Position numbers and translations under genes: made by a program. The notes beneath the pieces are model-generated. The model worked only from the letters and a program-made list of their open reading frames with translations, was not told where the DNA came from and did not search any database. From Tropicibacter sp. Alg240-R139 (lineage in GTDB: Bacteria; Pseudomonadota; Alphaproteobacteria; Rhodobacterales; Rhodobacteraceae), in the NCBI RefSeq assembly GCF_900537075.1, contig NZ_UNRA01000001.1, positions 186,001-250,000 of the forward strand: a stretch of DNA of 64,000 nucleotides, given 5' to 3'. Of this stretch, positions 47,998 to 55,078 are shown one piece after another. Position 1 is the first letter of the stretch. Each line of letters starts with the position of its first letter.

Positions 47998-49475
47998 GCC
48001 AACCCCCCGTCCAATGCAGCCACGGCGATGCTGGCCTGTTCCACGTCATCAAAAGGCAGCACCTGATCGCCTACGATTTGTCCCGTTTCGTGCCCCTTGC
48101 CGCAAATCAGCAAAGAGTCTCCGGGTTGCAAGGCATCAACCCCGCGCAGGATCGCCTCGGCCCGGTCGCCCACTTCGGTCGCCTCTGGCGCGCCACCCAT
48201 CACAGCCGCCCGGATGGCGGCCGGGTCTTCGCTGCGAGGGTTGTCGTCGGTCACGAATACGATGTCGGCATTTTCCGCTGCCGCCTGCCCCATCAGGGGG
48301 CGCTTGCCCGCGTCCCGGTCACCGCCCGCGCCAACGATGGCGATAAGGCGACCCATCACATGGGGGCGCAAAGCCTTCAGTGCAGTCGAAACCGCGTCGG
48401 GTGTATGAGAGTAATCGACAAAGACAGATGCGCCATTGGAGCGTGTTGCCGCCAGCTGCATCCGCCCGCGCACGGTGGTCAGGTGGGCCAATGTGTCGAA
48501 CACACGCTCGGGCTCATCACCGCTGGCAATCACCAGCCCGCAGGCAAGCAGGATGTTTTCGGCCTGAAACCCGCCGATCAGGTTGAGCCGTGTCTGAAAG
48601 GATTTGCCGCGCCAGGAAAACCGCAGGTCCTGGCCCGTGGCATCAAAGCGTTGGTTCAACAAGCTCAAGTCGCAATTGCCCCGACCCACCGACAATACCT
48701 CCTGCCCACGTGCCGCTGCAATAGCTCGCATCTCGGCGCCTTTGGGATCGTCCATATTGATCACCGCCGTTCCGTCCTGCGGCAGAACACGGCGAAACAG
48801 ACCCGCCTTGGCGGCAAAATAGGCCTCGAATGTGTCGTGATAGTCTAGGTGGTCCTGAGTAAAGTTCGAAAAACCCGCCGCCGCCAGATGCACGCCGTCC
48901 AGGCGACGCTGTTCGAGACCATGAGAAGAAGCCTCCATCGCGGCGTGGGTTACGCCGTTGTCCACCGCCTCGGCCAACGTGCGATGCAAGGTAATTGGCT
49001 CGGGTGTGGTGTGGGCAAGCGGCGCAGTCCACGCGCCTTCGACGCCAGTGGTGCCCAAATTGATGGCTGCATGATCCAACTCGGTCCAGATCTGACGAAC
49101 AAAGGTTGAAACGGAAGTCTTCCCATTGGTCCCCGTGACCGCGATCATCGTCTTGGGTTGCTTGCCGAACCAGAGCGCTGCCGCCCCAGCCAAAGCTTGT
49201 CGGGGATCTTCGGCAATCACCACCGCCGTGTCCGATTGTGCCAATTCATCTGCCGCGATCTCGGCCCCTTTGGCGTCGGTCAGGATTGCCTTGGCCCCCA
49301 TGCGCAGAGCGTAAGTGATAAACTCACCCCCATGCACCTGCGTGCCGGGCATTGCGCCAAACAGAAAGCCGGGTTTGACCTCGCGACTATCGACGGCCAC
49401 GCCAGTGATTTCGGGGTCCAGACCACCGCGCGCGGTCAGGGCCAGCTGGCTGAGTTTCTTTGCCGGTGTGCCCAT
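47994..49475 (-). CDS. murE: UDP-MurNAc-L-Ala-D-Glu--meso-DAP ligase
   Basis: 493 aa. P-loop AVTGTNGKTSVSTF, AAMEASSHGLEQ, and the DNPRSEDPAAIR motif that selects meso-diaminopimelate. Start at ATG 49475; TTG 49490 is an alternative. 19 bp after the ftsI stop. Confidence 0.97.
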   Translation of the reverse strand: MGTPAKKLSQLALTARGGLDPEITGVAVDSREVKPGFLFGAMPGTQVHGGEFITYALRMGAKAILTDAKGAEIAADELAQSDTAVVIAEDPRQALAGAAALWFGKQPKTMIAVTGTNGKTSVSTFVRQIWTELDHAAINLGTTGVEGAWTAPLAHTTPEPITLHRTLAEAVDNGVTHAAMEASSHGLEQRRLDGVHLAAAGFSNFTQDHLDYHDTFEAYFAAKAGLFRRVLPQDGTAVINMDDPKGAEMRAIAAARGQEVLSVGRGNCDLSLLNQRFDATGQDLRFSWRGKSFQTRLNLIGGFQAENILLACGLVIASGDEPERVFDTLAHLTTVRGRMQLAATRSNGASVFVDYSHTPDAVSTALKALRPHVMGRLIAIVGAGGDRDAGKRPLMGQAAAENADIVFVTDDNPRSEDPAAIRAAVMGGAPEATEVGDRAEAILRGVDALQPGDSLLICGKGHETGQIVGDQVLPFDDVEQASIAVAALDGGLA

Positions 49476-49494
49476 GACGCCCCTGCTCAATTGG

Positions 49495-51282
49495 TTAATT
49501 CGAGGTCAGCGTTATACCAGCGGTTTCGCCGGGCTCAACCTCTGGCCGTAACCCCAACAACGGCGCGATGCGTCCAATCATCTCGGCCGCTACAGGAACA
49601 GCTGTCCAGCCAGCGGTGCGGCGCTTTTTGCCGTAGGCCAGGATCGAGGGTTCATCGAGCGTCACCACCAGCACATATTTCGGGTCATGTGCCGGGAACA
49701 GCGTGGCAAATGTGGCGATCACTTTGTCTTCATAATACCCGCCACGCGGCTTGGGCTTGTCTGCGGTGCCAGTCTTGCCACCGACCGCATAGCCCGGAAC
49801 CTCGCCAAAGCTGGCAGTGCCGCTGGTCACGACCTTGCGCAACATCTTGCGCGCCTGACGTGCAGCCGTCGGCGACATCACGCGCGGGCCGTATTGTGGA
49901 CCCTTCTGGCGCAGAATCGTCGGGCTGACGTAGTGACCGCCATTGGCAATCGCGGCATAACCCGCTGCCAGATGCATCGGGCTGGTCGACAACCCGTGAC
50001 CGTAAGAGATGGTGACCGTGCTCAGCTCGCCCCATTGCTTGGGAAAAAGCGGCTGACCACCCTGGGCCTCGACAATCTCGAACGGGGTCGGGTCGAACAT
50101 GCCCAAAGAGTTCAGAAAGTCCTGTTGCCGCTTGGAACCGATTTGCATCGCCAACCGACCGGTGCCCCGGTTCGAACTTTTGACGATGATGTCAGCGACG
50201 CTCAGTTTGCCGTAATTCTTGTTGCGGAATTCACCAATGGGAAAGCCGCCAATCCGCATCGGGCCGGACGTGTCGATGACAGTTTCCGAATTCACCAACC
50301 CAAGATCAACGGCCTGTGCAGCCGTGAAGATCTTATAAACCGAACCCAACTCATAGACTCCTTGCACCGCACGGTTAAAAAGCGGGCTGTCCGATGGATC
50401 AAAACCGCTGGTTGGCGGTCGAGGGCGGTCGTTGGGATCAAACGCGGGCAGCGAGGCCACGGAAATCACTTCGCCTGTGTGCACATTCATCAAAACCGAA
50501 GACGCGCCTTTGGCGTTCATGATCTTCATGCCGCCCAGCAGGACACGCTCGGCGGCCGCCTGCACGGTCAAATCCAGCGAGAGTTTCAGCGGCTTGGCAC
50601 CATTGGCCGGGTCACGCAGGTAGCCATCGAACTGCTTTTCCACACCTGCAACACCGATCACCTCGGCGGCGTTCACGCCCTCTTTGCCAAACCCTGCACC
50701 GCCCAATACGTGCGCGGCCAGCATTCCGTTGGGGTAGAGTCGCATTTCGCGCGGGCCAAACAGCAGACCGGGATCACCAATGTCATGCACCGCCTGCTTC
50801 TGCTCAGGCGAGATCCGCTTCTTGATCCAGATGAACTTGCGCTTACCGGTGAAGTCCTTGATCAGGCGCTCTTTATCCAAATCCGGGAACACCTGCGCCA
50901 ACCCTGCGGCAGCCGCAACCGGATCAACCATCAGCGGCGGCTGAGCATAAAGCGAATGGGTTTCAAAGTTCGTTGCCAGAATGCGCCCTTCGCGGTCAAC
51001 AATGTCGGCGCGTTGGGTTGCGATGTTGGCGCCTTGGGCACTGGCCAGCGGCTCTTGCGCCTCGGATGTGGCCAAAAGCCCCATTCGCGCGCCCACGACC
51101 GAGAAGGCGCAGAAGAAGAATACACCAAGCACCAAAAGCCGTCCCTCGGCCCGTGCGCGGGCGCGATCCTGCATCTCTTCGTGGCGTTGGCGGATGTTTT
51201 CACGTTCAATGACGTCGGGGTTCTCGCCCTTGCTGCGGGCCTCCAGAATGCGAGCCAGCGGGCGCAAAGGGATACGGCTCAT
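49495..51282 (-). CDS. ftsI: Peptidoglycan transpeptidase FtsI (PBP3)
   Basis: 595 aa septal class B penicillin-binding protein. Transmembrane helix at about 48-66 (LLVLGVFFFCAFSVVGARM), dimerisation domain, and the transpeptidase triad: ELGSVYKIF (nucleophile Ser), KSSNRG (SxN) and GGKTGTADK (KTG). Normal length. Its ATG overlaps the ftsL stop (51279-51282). Confidence 0.97.
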   Translation of the reverse strand: MSRIPLRPLARILEARSKGENPDVIERENIRQRHEEMQDRARARAEGRLLVLGVFFFCAFSVVGARMGLLATSEAQEPLASAQGANIATQRADIVDREGRILATNFETHSLYAQPPLMVDPVAAAAGLAQVFPDLDKERLIKDFTGKRKFIWIKKRISPEQKQAVHDIGDPGLLFGPREMRLYPNGMLAAHVLGGAGFGKEGVNAAEVIGVAGVEKQFDGYLRDPANGAKPLKLSLDLTVQAAAERVLLGGMKIMNAKGASSVLMNVHTGEVISVASLPAFDPNDRPRPPTSGFDPSDSPLFNRAVQGVYELGSVYKIFTAAQAVDLGLVNSETVIDTSGPMRIGGFPIGEFRNKNYGKLSVADIIVKSSNRGTGRLAMQIGSKRQQDFLNSLGMFDPTPFEIVEAQGGQPLFPKQWGELSTVTISYGHGLSTSPMHLAAGYAAIANGGHYVSPTILRQKGPQYGPRVMSPTAARQARKMLRKVVTSGTASFGEVPGYAVGGKTGTADKPKPRGGYYEDKVIATFATLFPAHDPKYVLVVTLDEPSILAYGKKRRTAGWTAVPVAAEMIGRIAPLLGLRPEVEPGETAGITLTSN

Positions 51283-51629
51283 GGAAATTGCTCCCCATTG
51301 AGAGTCGAGACATCAACGGCATTGGTGATGGGCGGCAAAGGTGCCGGGGGATAGGCGACCTCGTCCACGCGACCGAATTGGTCGGGGCGCAGGGGCAAAA
51401 GACCCATTCGGTCAAAGTTCAGATCGGCCAGCTCGCGCAGACGATCGGGACGGTTCAGATAAGCCCATTCGGCGCGCAAGACACTCAGGCGCACCTGTGC
51501 CGCACCAATCTCGCGCTGCAAGCCCTGCGTAACTTTCAGAACCTGTTGCGTCCTGTAATTTTCTTGGTAGGCCCAGAGGGCAAGACCAAACACAGCCAAA
51601 GCGGTCAGCACATAGATCACGCTTTTCAT
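51279..51629 (-). CDS. ftsL: Cell division protein FtsL
   Basis: 116 aa bitopic protein: short N-terminus, TM helix at about 3-20 ([18 protein letters not shown]), then a coiled coil ([38 protein letters not shown]) with the [10 protein letters not shown] block typical of alphaproteobacterial FtsL. Overlaps rsmH by 4 bp. Confidence 0.92.
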   Translation of the reverse strand: MKSVIYVLTALAVFGLALWAYQENYRTQQVLKVTQGLQREIGAAQVRLSVLRAEWAYLNRPDRLRELADLNFDRMGLLPLRPDQFGRVDEVAYPPAPLPPITNAVDVSTLNGEQFP

Positions 51630-52618
51630 CGGTTCCCCGCTTTCAACATCGGCATGCCAATGCTCTTTCCATCCACCGCACCGGCCGGGGCATCAGTGCG
51701 AATGCCGACACGCAGCTTGGCAGAACGCGAACGGGGGTTTTCTTCCAGCTCTTGTTCGTCCGGACCTATGGCCTTGCGCGTCTTGAGCGTGAATTGCGGG
51801 GCATCCTGCGCGATCTCGGGCGCATAGCGGTTGGCTCGTCCTGACTTGCCTGCGCGGGCCTGCAAGAACCGTTTGACCATACGATCTTCGACGGAATGAA
51901 AGGTGACAACAGCCAATAGTCCACCGGGCTTCAAAGCCCGTTCAGCGGCCATGAGACCGCGAAACAGCTCGCCGTATTCATCGTTCACCGCAATCCGCAA
52001 CGCCTGAAAGCTGCGGGTCGCGGGGTGCGATTGCCCGGGCTTGGGACGCGGCAGGCAAGATTCGACGATCTTGGCCAGCTCCAAGGTCGTTGTAATTGCG
52101 CTCTCGGCGCGCACCCGCCCGATAGCCTTGGCGATCCGGCGGCTGGCGCGTTCTTCGCCGTAGTGAAACAAGATGTCGGCAAGATCTTCTTCGCTGGCCT
52201 CGTTCACCAGATCAGCAGCCGAAGGACCGTCCTGGGACATGCGCATGTCCAAAGGGCCGTCTTTCATGAAGGAAAAGCCACGCTCGGCCAGGTCCAGTTG
52301 CATCGACGAAACACCCAGGTCCAGAACAACGCCGTCCAGATCGCTGGCATATTCATCCATGCGCGAGAACACTCCGGCCTGCATCACCAGACGGTCACCA
52401 TGTTCACCGGCCCAATCGGCGGCCATTTCAAACGCCAGCGGGTCACGATCAACACCAATGACGGTATCGGCCCCGGCGGCCAGCAAGCCACGGGTATAGC
52501 CCCCAGCCCCGAACGTGCCGTCCAGCCATCGCCCCGTGACCGGAGCCACAGCAGCAAGCAAAGGACGCAACAATACAGGGATGTGTGGGTCTTCGTCGGG
52601 GCGGGCCTCAGCAGCCAT
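51626..52618 (-). CDS. rsmH: 16S rRNA m4C1402 methyltransferase
   Basis: 330 aa SAM-dependent enzyme (MraW). [24 protein letters not shown] (SAM motif), [19 protein letters not shown] and [17 protein letters not shown] are diagnostic. Start at ATG 52618, 4 bp after the mraZ stop; upstream in-frame codons lie inside mraZ and are not coding. Confidence 0.97.
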   Translation of the reverse strand: MAAEARPDEDPHIPVLLRPLLAAVAPVTGRWLDGTFGAGGYTRGLLAAGADTVIGVDRDPLAFEMAADWAGEHGDRLVMQAGVFSRMDEYASDLDGVVLDLGVSSMQLDLAERGFSFMKDGPLDMRMSQDGPSAADLVNEASEEDLADILFHYGEERASRRIAKAIGRVRAESAITTTLELAKIVESCLPRPKPGQSHPATRSFQALRIAVNDEYGELFRGLMAAERALKPGGLLAVVTFHSVEDRMVKRFLQARAGKSGRANRYAPEIAQDAPQFTLKTRKAIGPDEQELEENPRSRSAKLRVGIRTDAPAGAVDGKSIGMPMLKAGNR

Positions 52619-52622
52619 GCCG

Positions 52623-53126
52623 TTACGCGCCCCCTGCGCCATCAAGGTAGGCCATCGGATCAAAGTCGCCCGGCAATTCGTCCAACCACTCTTCGGCGGC
52701 GGCCAGTTCTTCGGTCTCGTAAGTCTCGGGCTTCCATATCTGGAAGGTGTCACCAGCGGCGATAAAGAATGCCTCTTTGTCCAGGTCGATTTTCTTGCGC
52801 AACTTAGCCGGAAGCACCAAGCGGCCGGTCTCATCAACTGCGGTTGGGAAAGATTGACCGTGGAACATACGCTGAAGCATCTTACGCTCCATTGAACCGC
52901 GCGGAAGAGCATCAATCTTGGCGTCGACCTCGTCGATCGCCTCCATCGTGTAACATTCCAGGAATTTGCGGCGGTGGTCGCCATATACAATGACAAGCTC
53001 AGGCTGATCGCCGGACTGCCAGTTCGGGTCGCCAGCCTCTAGAACACGGCGAAACGAGGCAGGAATCGACACCCTGCCCTTCGTATCCACCTTATTCTGG
53101 CTTTCGCCTCTGAACCTGCGCGCCAA
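52623..53126 (-). CDS. mraZ: Transcriptional regulator MraZ (TTG start)
   Basis: 167 aa, two SpoVT/AbrB-type domains. N-terminal [24 protein letters not shown] and second domain [21 protein letters not shown] with the DxxGR motifs that bind DNA. MraZ represses its own operon. No ATG fits the family start; TTG at 53126 gives the usual beginning MARRFRGES and has AAAGGGA 8 bp upstream. The next in-frame start codon upstream (53201) would add 25 unrelated residues. Confidence 0.93.
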   Translation of the reverse strand: MARRFRGESQNKVDTKGRVSIPASFRRVLEAGDPNWQSGDQPELVIVYGDHRRKFLECYTMEAIDEVDAKIDALPRGSMERKMLQRMFHGQSFPTAVDETGRLVLPAKLRKKIDLDKEAFFIAAGDTFQIWKPETYETEELAAAEEWLDELPGDFDPMAYLDGAGGA

Positions 53127-53390
53127 AACGACTGTCCCTTTCGCTATGCGCCAACTTTTTCGCCCCCAGAAATTAGAAACGGCGGGTTGATCTGCTGCCA
53201 CTGATCAACCCGCCGCCTGATCCCGCTGTGCGGGGATGTCCGACTGCGCGCGCCACCTGGGGGGATGTCTGCTCGCTCGCGCGCCGGATCTCTTGGTTCT
53301 GATGAAAGCGAAGCGCCTGTATGAAACCTGCTTATTATTGGTTTGGGGTCGTTTGCTGCCCCTGCTGTCCCGTTCTCATCCGATGAACAA

Positions 53391-53435
53391 GGGATGCCAT
53401 GGGAATTCATGGAAATCAATAGGAAATTTTGGAGA
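53391..53435. promoter_or_regulatory. Five 10-bp-spaced MraZ-box-like repeats
   Basis: On the plus strand, AGGGA, TGGGA, TGGAA, TAGGA and TGGAG follow one another at exact or near 10-bp steps (G runs at 53391, 53401, 53411, 53422, 53431). MraZ is known to bind TGGGN direct repeats with 5-nt spacers. Located 265 bp upstream of mraZ; orientation is opposite to the gene. Confidence 0.6.
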
Positions 53436-53443
53436 GATTCGCG

Positions 53444-53472
53444 AAACTGAGTAATGTGACGCACGGAGTCAA
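53444..53472 (-). promoter_or_regulatory. Candidate mraZ promoter
   Basis: On the minus strand TTGACT (53472-53467), 17-bp spacer, CAGTTT (53449-53444). It would start transcription into the repeat cluster at 53391-53435, giving a leader of about 300 nt. The -10 is weak. Confidence 0.35.
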
Positions 53473-53498
53473 CCCATTAATCGTCGACCTCCCCACTG

Positions 53499-53533
53499 TA
53501 TATAGACATCACCCCACAGAAGGGGTCTATATA
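53499..53533. promoter_or_regulatory. 9-bp inverted repeat in the mraZ upstream region
   Basis: Perfect TATATAGAC (53499-53507) and GTCTATATA (53525-53533), separated by 17 bp that contain CCCC and GGGG. Possible dimeric regulator site or hairpin. Confidence 0.45.
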
Positions 53534-53560
53534 TTGACAAAATGTGCTACCCAGACGAAC

Positions 53561-53575
53561 TCCCATCGTTTCCCA
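53561..53575 (-). promoter_or_regulatory. Two MraZ-box-like repeats
   Basis: On the minus strand TGGGA-AACGA-TGGGA: two exact TGGGA with the 5-nt spacer that MraZ prefers, in the same orientation as mraZ. Confidence 0.5.
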
Positions 53576-53684
53576 AAAAATTTCACTAATGGTGGGAATT
53601 CCGAGCTGAGATCCACAAAATCGACGCAATTTGATCATGATCACTCACAGTATGAGTCACAGTCATGACGTCTCGAACACAAGA

Positions 53685-53699
53685 TCCCATGGTTTCCCA
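53685..53699 (-). promoter_or_regulatory. Two more MraZ-box-like repeats
   Basis: TGGGA-AACCA-TGGGA on the minus strand, 110 bp further upstream than the previous pair and with the same spacing. Confidence 0.45.
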
Positions 53700-53991
53700 C
53701 ATACCTCACCGCCCCACTCATAGACTCTCAACGTCAAGCAAGGCTTTCAGCGATAGGTTCGCAAGATATCGAGTCGATTTCCCGGCGCGCCTGAACGCAT
53801 TTTTCAAGGGGCAGAATGGCGTCACGCTGCGTCAGAAATAGCCAGTTGATCATTTGTGACAGGAATCTTCCCGCTGAAGGAATGCATCGAGCGCATTAAA
53901 ACCCTAACAAAACAAGCCAGTTCCGCGAAGCTAGTGATTTCACGGGACAATCCATGCAAATGCTGCATAGCGGCATTGATGCTGTGAGCTA

Positions 53992-54019
53992 TTGTGCAAC
54001 TGCAGCATTTCCTTATCTT
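53992..54019 (+). promoter_or_regulatory. Candidate promoter of the DUF1127-sRNA operon
   Basis: TTGTGC (53992-53997), 16-bp spacer, TATCTT (54014-54019), 60 bp before the ATG. The related operon in Rhodobacter sphaeroides is driven by RpoHI/RpoHII; whether this site is of that type cannot be told from sequence alone. Confidence 0.4.
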
Positions 54020-54078
54020 CAATCTCAAGCAAACGCCGCATCGACGCGGCACTGACGAGACGACGATAGGTTAAGAAC

Positions 54079-54303
54079 ATGGCTGTCACTAGCGACTACA
54101 CCGCCGCCAAAGGCGCAACATTCTCCGGCTTCTCCTCGCTGATCGAGGCCGCAAAAACCCGCTACATCCGCAACCGGATGTACCGCCGCACTGTAAACGA
54201 GCTGAGCGCTTTGTCGGAGCACGAGTTGGCCGATCTGGGCCTACACCGCTCGATGATCAAGCGCATCGCGCAGCAGACATCGGCGGAATACGCCGCACGT
54301 TAA
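54079..54303 (+). CDS. DUF1127 protein, CcaF1-like
   Basis: 74 aa. The C-terminal half NRMYRRTVNELSALSEHELADLGLHRSMIKRIA is the DUF1127 (YjiS-like) domain, a small Arg-rich helical domain; several members bind RNA. The N-terminal 25 residues are variable. In Rhodobacter sphaeroides the DUF1127 protein CcaF1 precedes and is co-transcribed with the CcsR small RNAs and helps their maturation; here the same order is seen, the first sRNA hairpin beginning 20 bp after the stop. Full length. AGGTTAAGAAC precedes the ATG. Confidence 0.93.
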   Translation: MAVTSDYTAAKGATFSGFSSLIEAAKTRYIRNRMYRRTVNELSALSEHELADLGLHRSMIKRIAQQTSAEYAAR

Positions 54304-54319
54304 GCGGCACAAGATACTG

Positions 54320-54396
54320 AATTCAGGTCTCTTCTCCTCCTCCCTGAGGCCTGAGTGTTAGCGGCGACATCTTCCTCCTCCCTGATGTTGCCGCAC
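54320..54396 (+). ncRNA. CcsR-type (cuckoo) sRNA, unit 1
   Basis: Hairpin a: TCAGGTCTC (54323-54331) / GAGGCCTGA (54346-54354), loop TTCTCCTCCTCCCT. Hairpin b: GCGGCGACATC (54361-54371) / GATGTTGCCGC (54384-54394), loop TTCCTCCTCCCT. Both loops show the CCUCCUCCC motif that defines CcsR/cuckoo RNAs and is complementary to Shine-Dalgarno sequences. A short CCGGC/GCCGG stem (54403-54421) separates it from unit 2. Ends are estimates. Confidence 0.88.
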
Positions 54397-54427
54397 CAAA
54401 TACCGGCCCTGATGATGCCGGATGCTG

Positions 54428-54508
54428 ATACACCGGGTCTCTCCTCCTCCCTGACCCTGGTGTTGCAAGCGAGCGGTGATGCCCTCCTCCTCCCTGGCGT
54501 CACCGCGA
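54428..54508 (+). ncRNA. CcsR-type (cuckoo) sRNA, unit 2
   Basis: Hairpin a: ACACCGGGTC (54430-54439) / GACCCTGGTGT (54453-54463), one bulge, loop TCTCCTCCTCCCT. Hairpin b: GCGGTGATGCC (54473-54483) / GGCGTCACCGC (54496-54506), loop CTCCTCCTCCCT. Stem sequences differ from unit 1 at many positions but still pair. Confidence 0.88.
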
Positions 54509-54537
54509 CCTCATACCGGCCTTGGATGCCGGAACGC

Positions 54538-54622
54538 GGGTACATCCGGGTCTCTCCTCCTCCCTGACCCTGGATGTAGATAGCGAGCGGCGGCTTCCTC
54601 CTCCTCCCTGAAGCCGCCGCGA
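54538..54622 (+). ncRNA. CcsR-type (cuckoo) sRNA, unit 3
   Basis: Hairpin a: TACATCCGGGTC (54541-54552) / GACCCTGGATGTA (54566-54578), loop TCTCCTCCTCCCT. Hairpin b: perfect GCGGCGGCTTC (54587-54597) / GAAGCCGCCGC (54610-54620), loop CTCCTCCTCCCT. Unit spacing to unit 2 is 111 bp. Confidence 0.88.
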
Positions 54623-54649
54623 CCTCATACCGGGCTCGAACCCGGGTTC

Positions 54650-54732
54650 GAATACATCGGGGCTCTCCTCCTCCCTGTCTCGATGTTGTCATGAACGGCG
54701 GTTCCCCTCCTCCCTGGGAACCGCCGTTTTTT
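54650..54732 (+). ncRNA. CcsR-type (cuckoo) sRNA, unit 4
   Basis: Hairpin a: ACATCGGGGC (54654-54663) / GTCTCGATGT (54677-54686), with G-U pairs, loop TCTCCTCCTCCCT. Hairpin b: AACGGCGGTTCCC (54694-54706) / GGGAACCGCCGTT (54716-54728), loop CTCCTCCCT; this hairpin also serves as the terminator of the array. Confidence 0.88.
54694..54732 (+). terminator. Terminator of the DUF1127-sRNA operon
   Basis: 13-bp perfect stem (54694-54706 with 54716-54728) followed by a run of six T at 54727-54732. It ends the whole array before the DUF1330 gene. Confidence 0.9.
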
Positions 54733-54787
54733 GGTCTTTGGGGATAGAAATGATACTCTGGTGGCAACCGCAGCCAGGGAGACAAAG

Positions 54788-55078
54788 ATGTCGGCATTTT
54801 TCTTTGCACAGTTGAACATTCACGATCCCGACGGGTACCAAGAGTACCTCAAGGGGTTCATGCCGATCTTTGAACGGCACAACGGCCGCTTGCTTACGGT
54901 TTCAACCAAAACCGTCGATTGTGTCGAAGGGGACTGGCCCGAGGGCGGTGTCGTGTTGATGGAGTTTCCGGACCTGGAAGCTGCCTATGCGTGGAAAAAC
55001 GACCCCGAATACGTCGAGCTCGCGCGCATCCGGCAAACCACGGCTTCAACCAACGCAATCATCGTGGACGGGCTTTAG
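54788..55078 (+). CDS. DUF1330 family protein
   Basis: 96 aa ferredoxin-fold-like small protein. FFFAQLNIHDPDGYQEYLKGFMPIFERHNGRLL opens the family; GVVLMEFPDLEAAYAWKNDPEYVELARIR closes it. Function of DUF1330 unknown. ATG 54788 follows AGGGAGAC. The stop overlaps the convergent uvrD stop. Confidence 0.9.
   Translation: MSAFFFAQLNIHDPDGYQEYLKGFMPIFERHNGRLLTVSTKTVDCVEGDWPEGGVVLMEFPDLEAAYAWKNDPEYVELARIRQTTASTNAIIVDGL

Noticed and set aside
53822-54052. Minus-strand open frame of 76 codons upstream of the DUF1127 gene
   Set aside because: No ribosome site, unusual composition for a protein, overlaps the likely promoter and has no recognisable family.
54630-54655. tRNA T-loop-like word GGTTCGAAT
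   Set aside because: No acceptor, D or anticodon arms can be built around it; it belongs to the spacer between sRNA units 3 and 4.
54320-54732. Possible CRISPR array because of the regularly repeated CTCCTCCTCCCT word
   Set aside because: Repeats are only 10-13 bp, sit in hairpin loops, have unequal spacing (two per about 110 bp), and flanks pair with each other. This is an sRNA array, not CRISPR; there are no cas genes.
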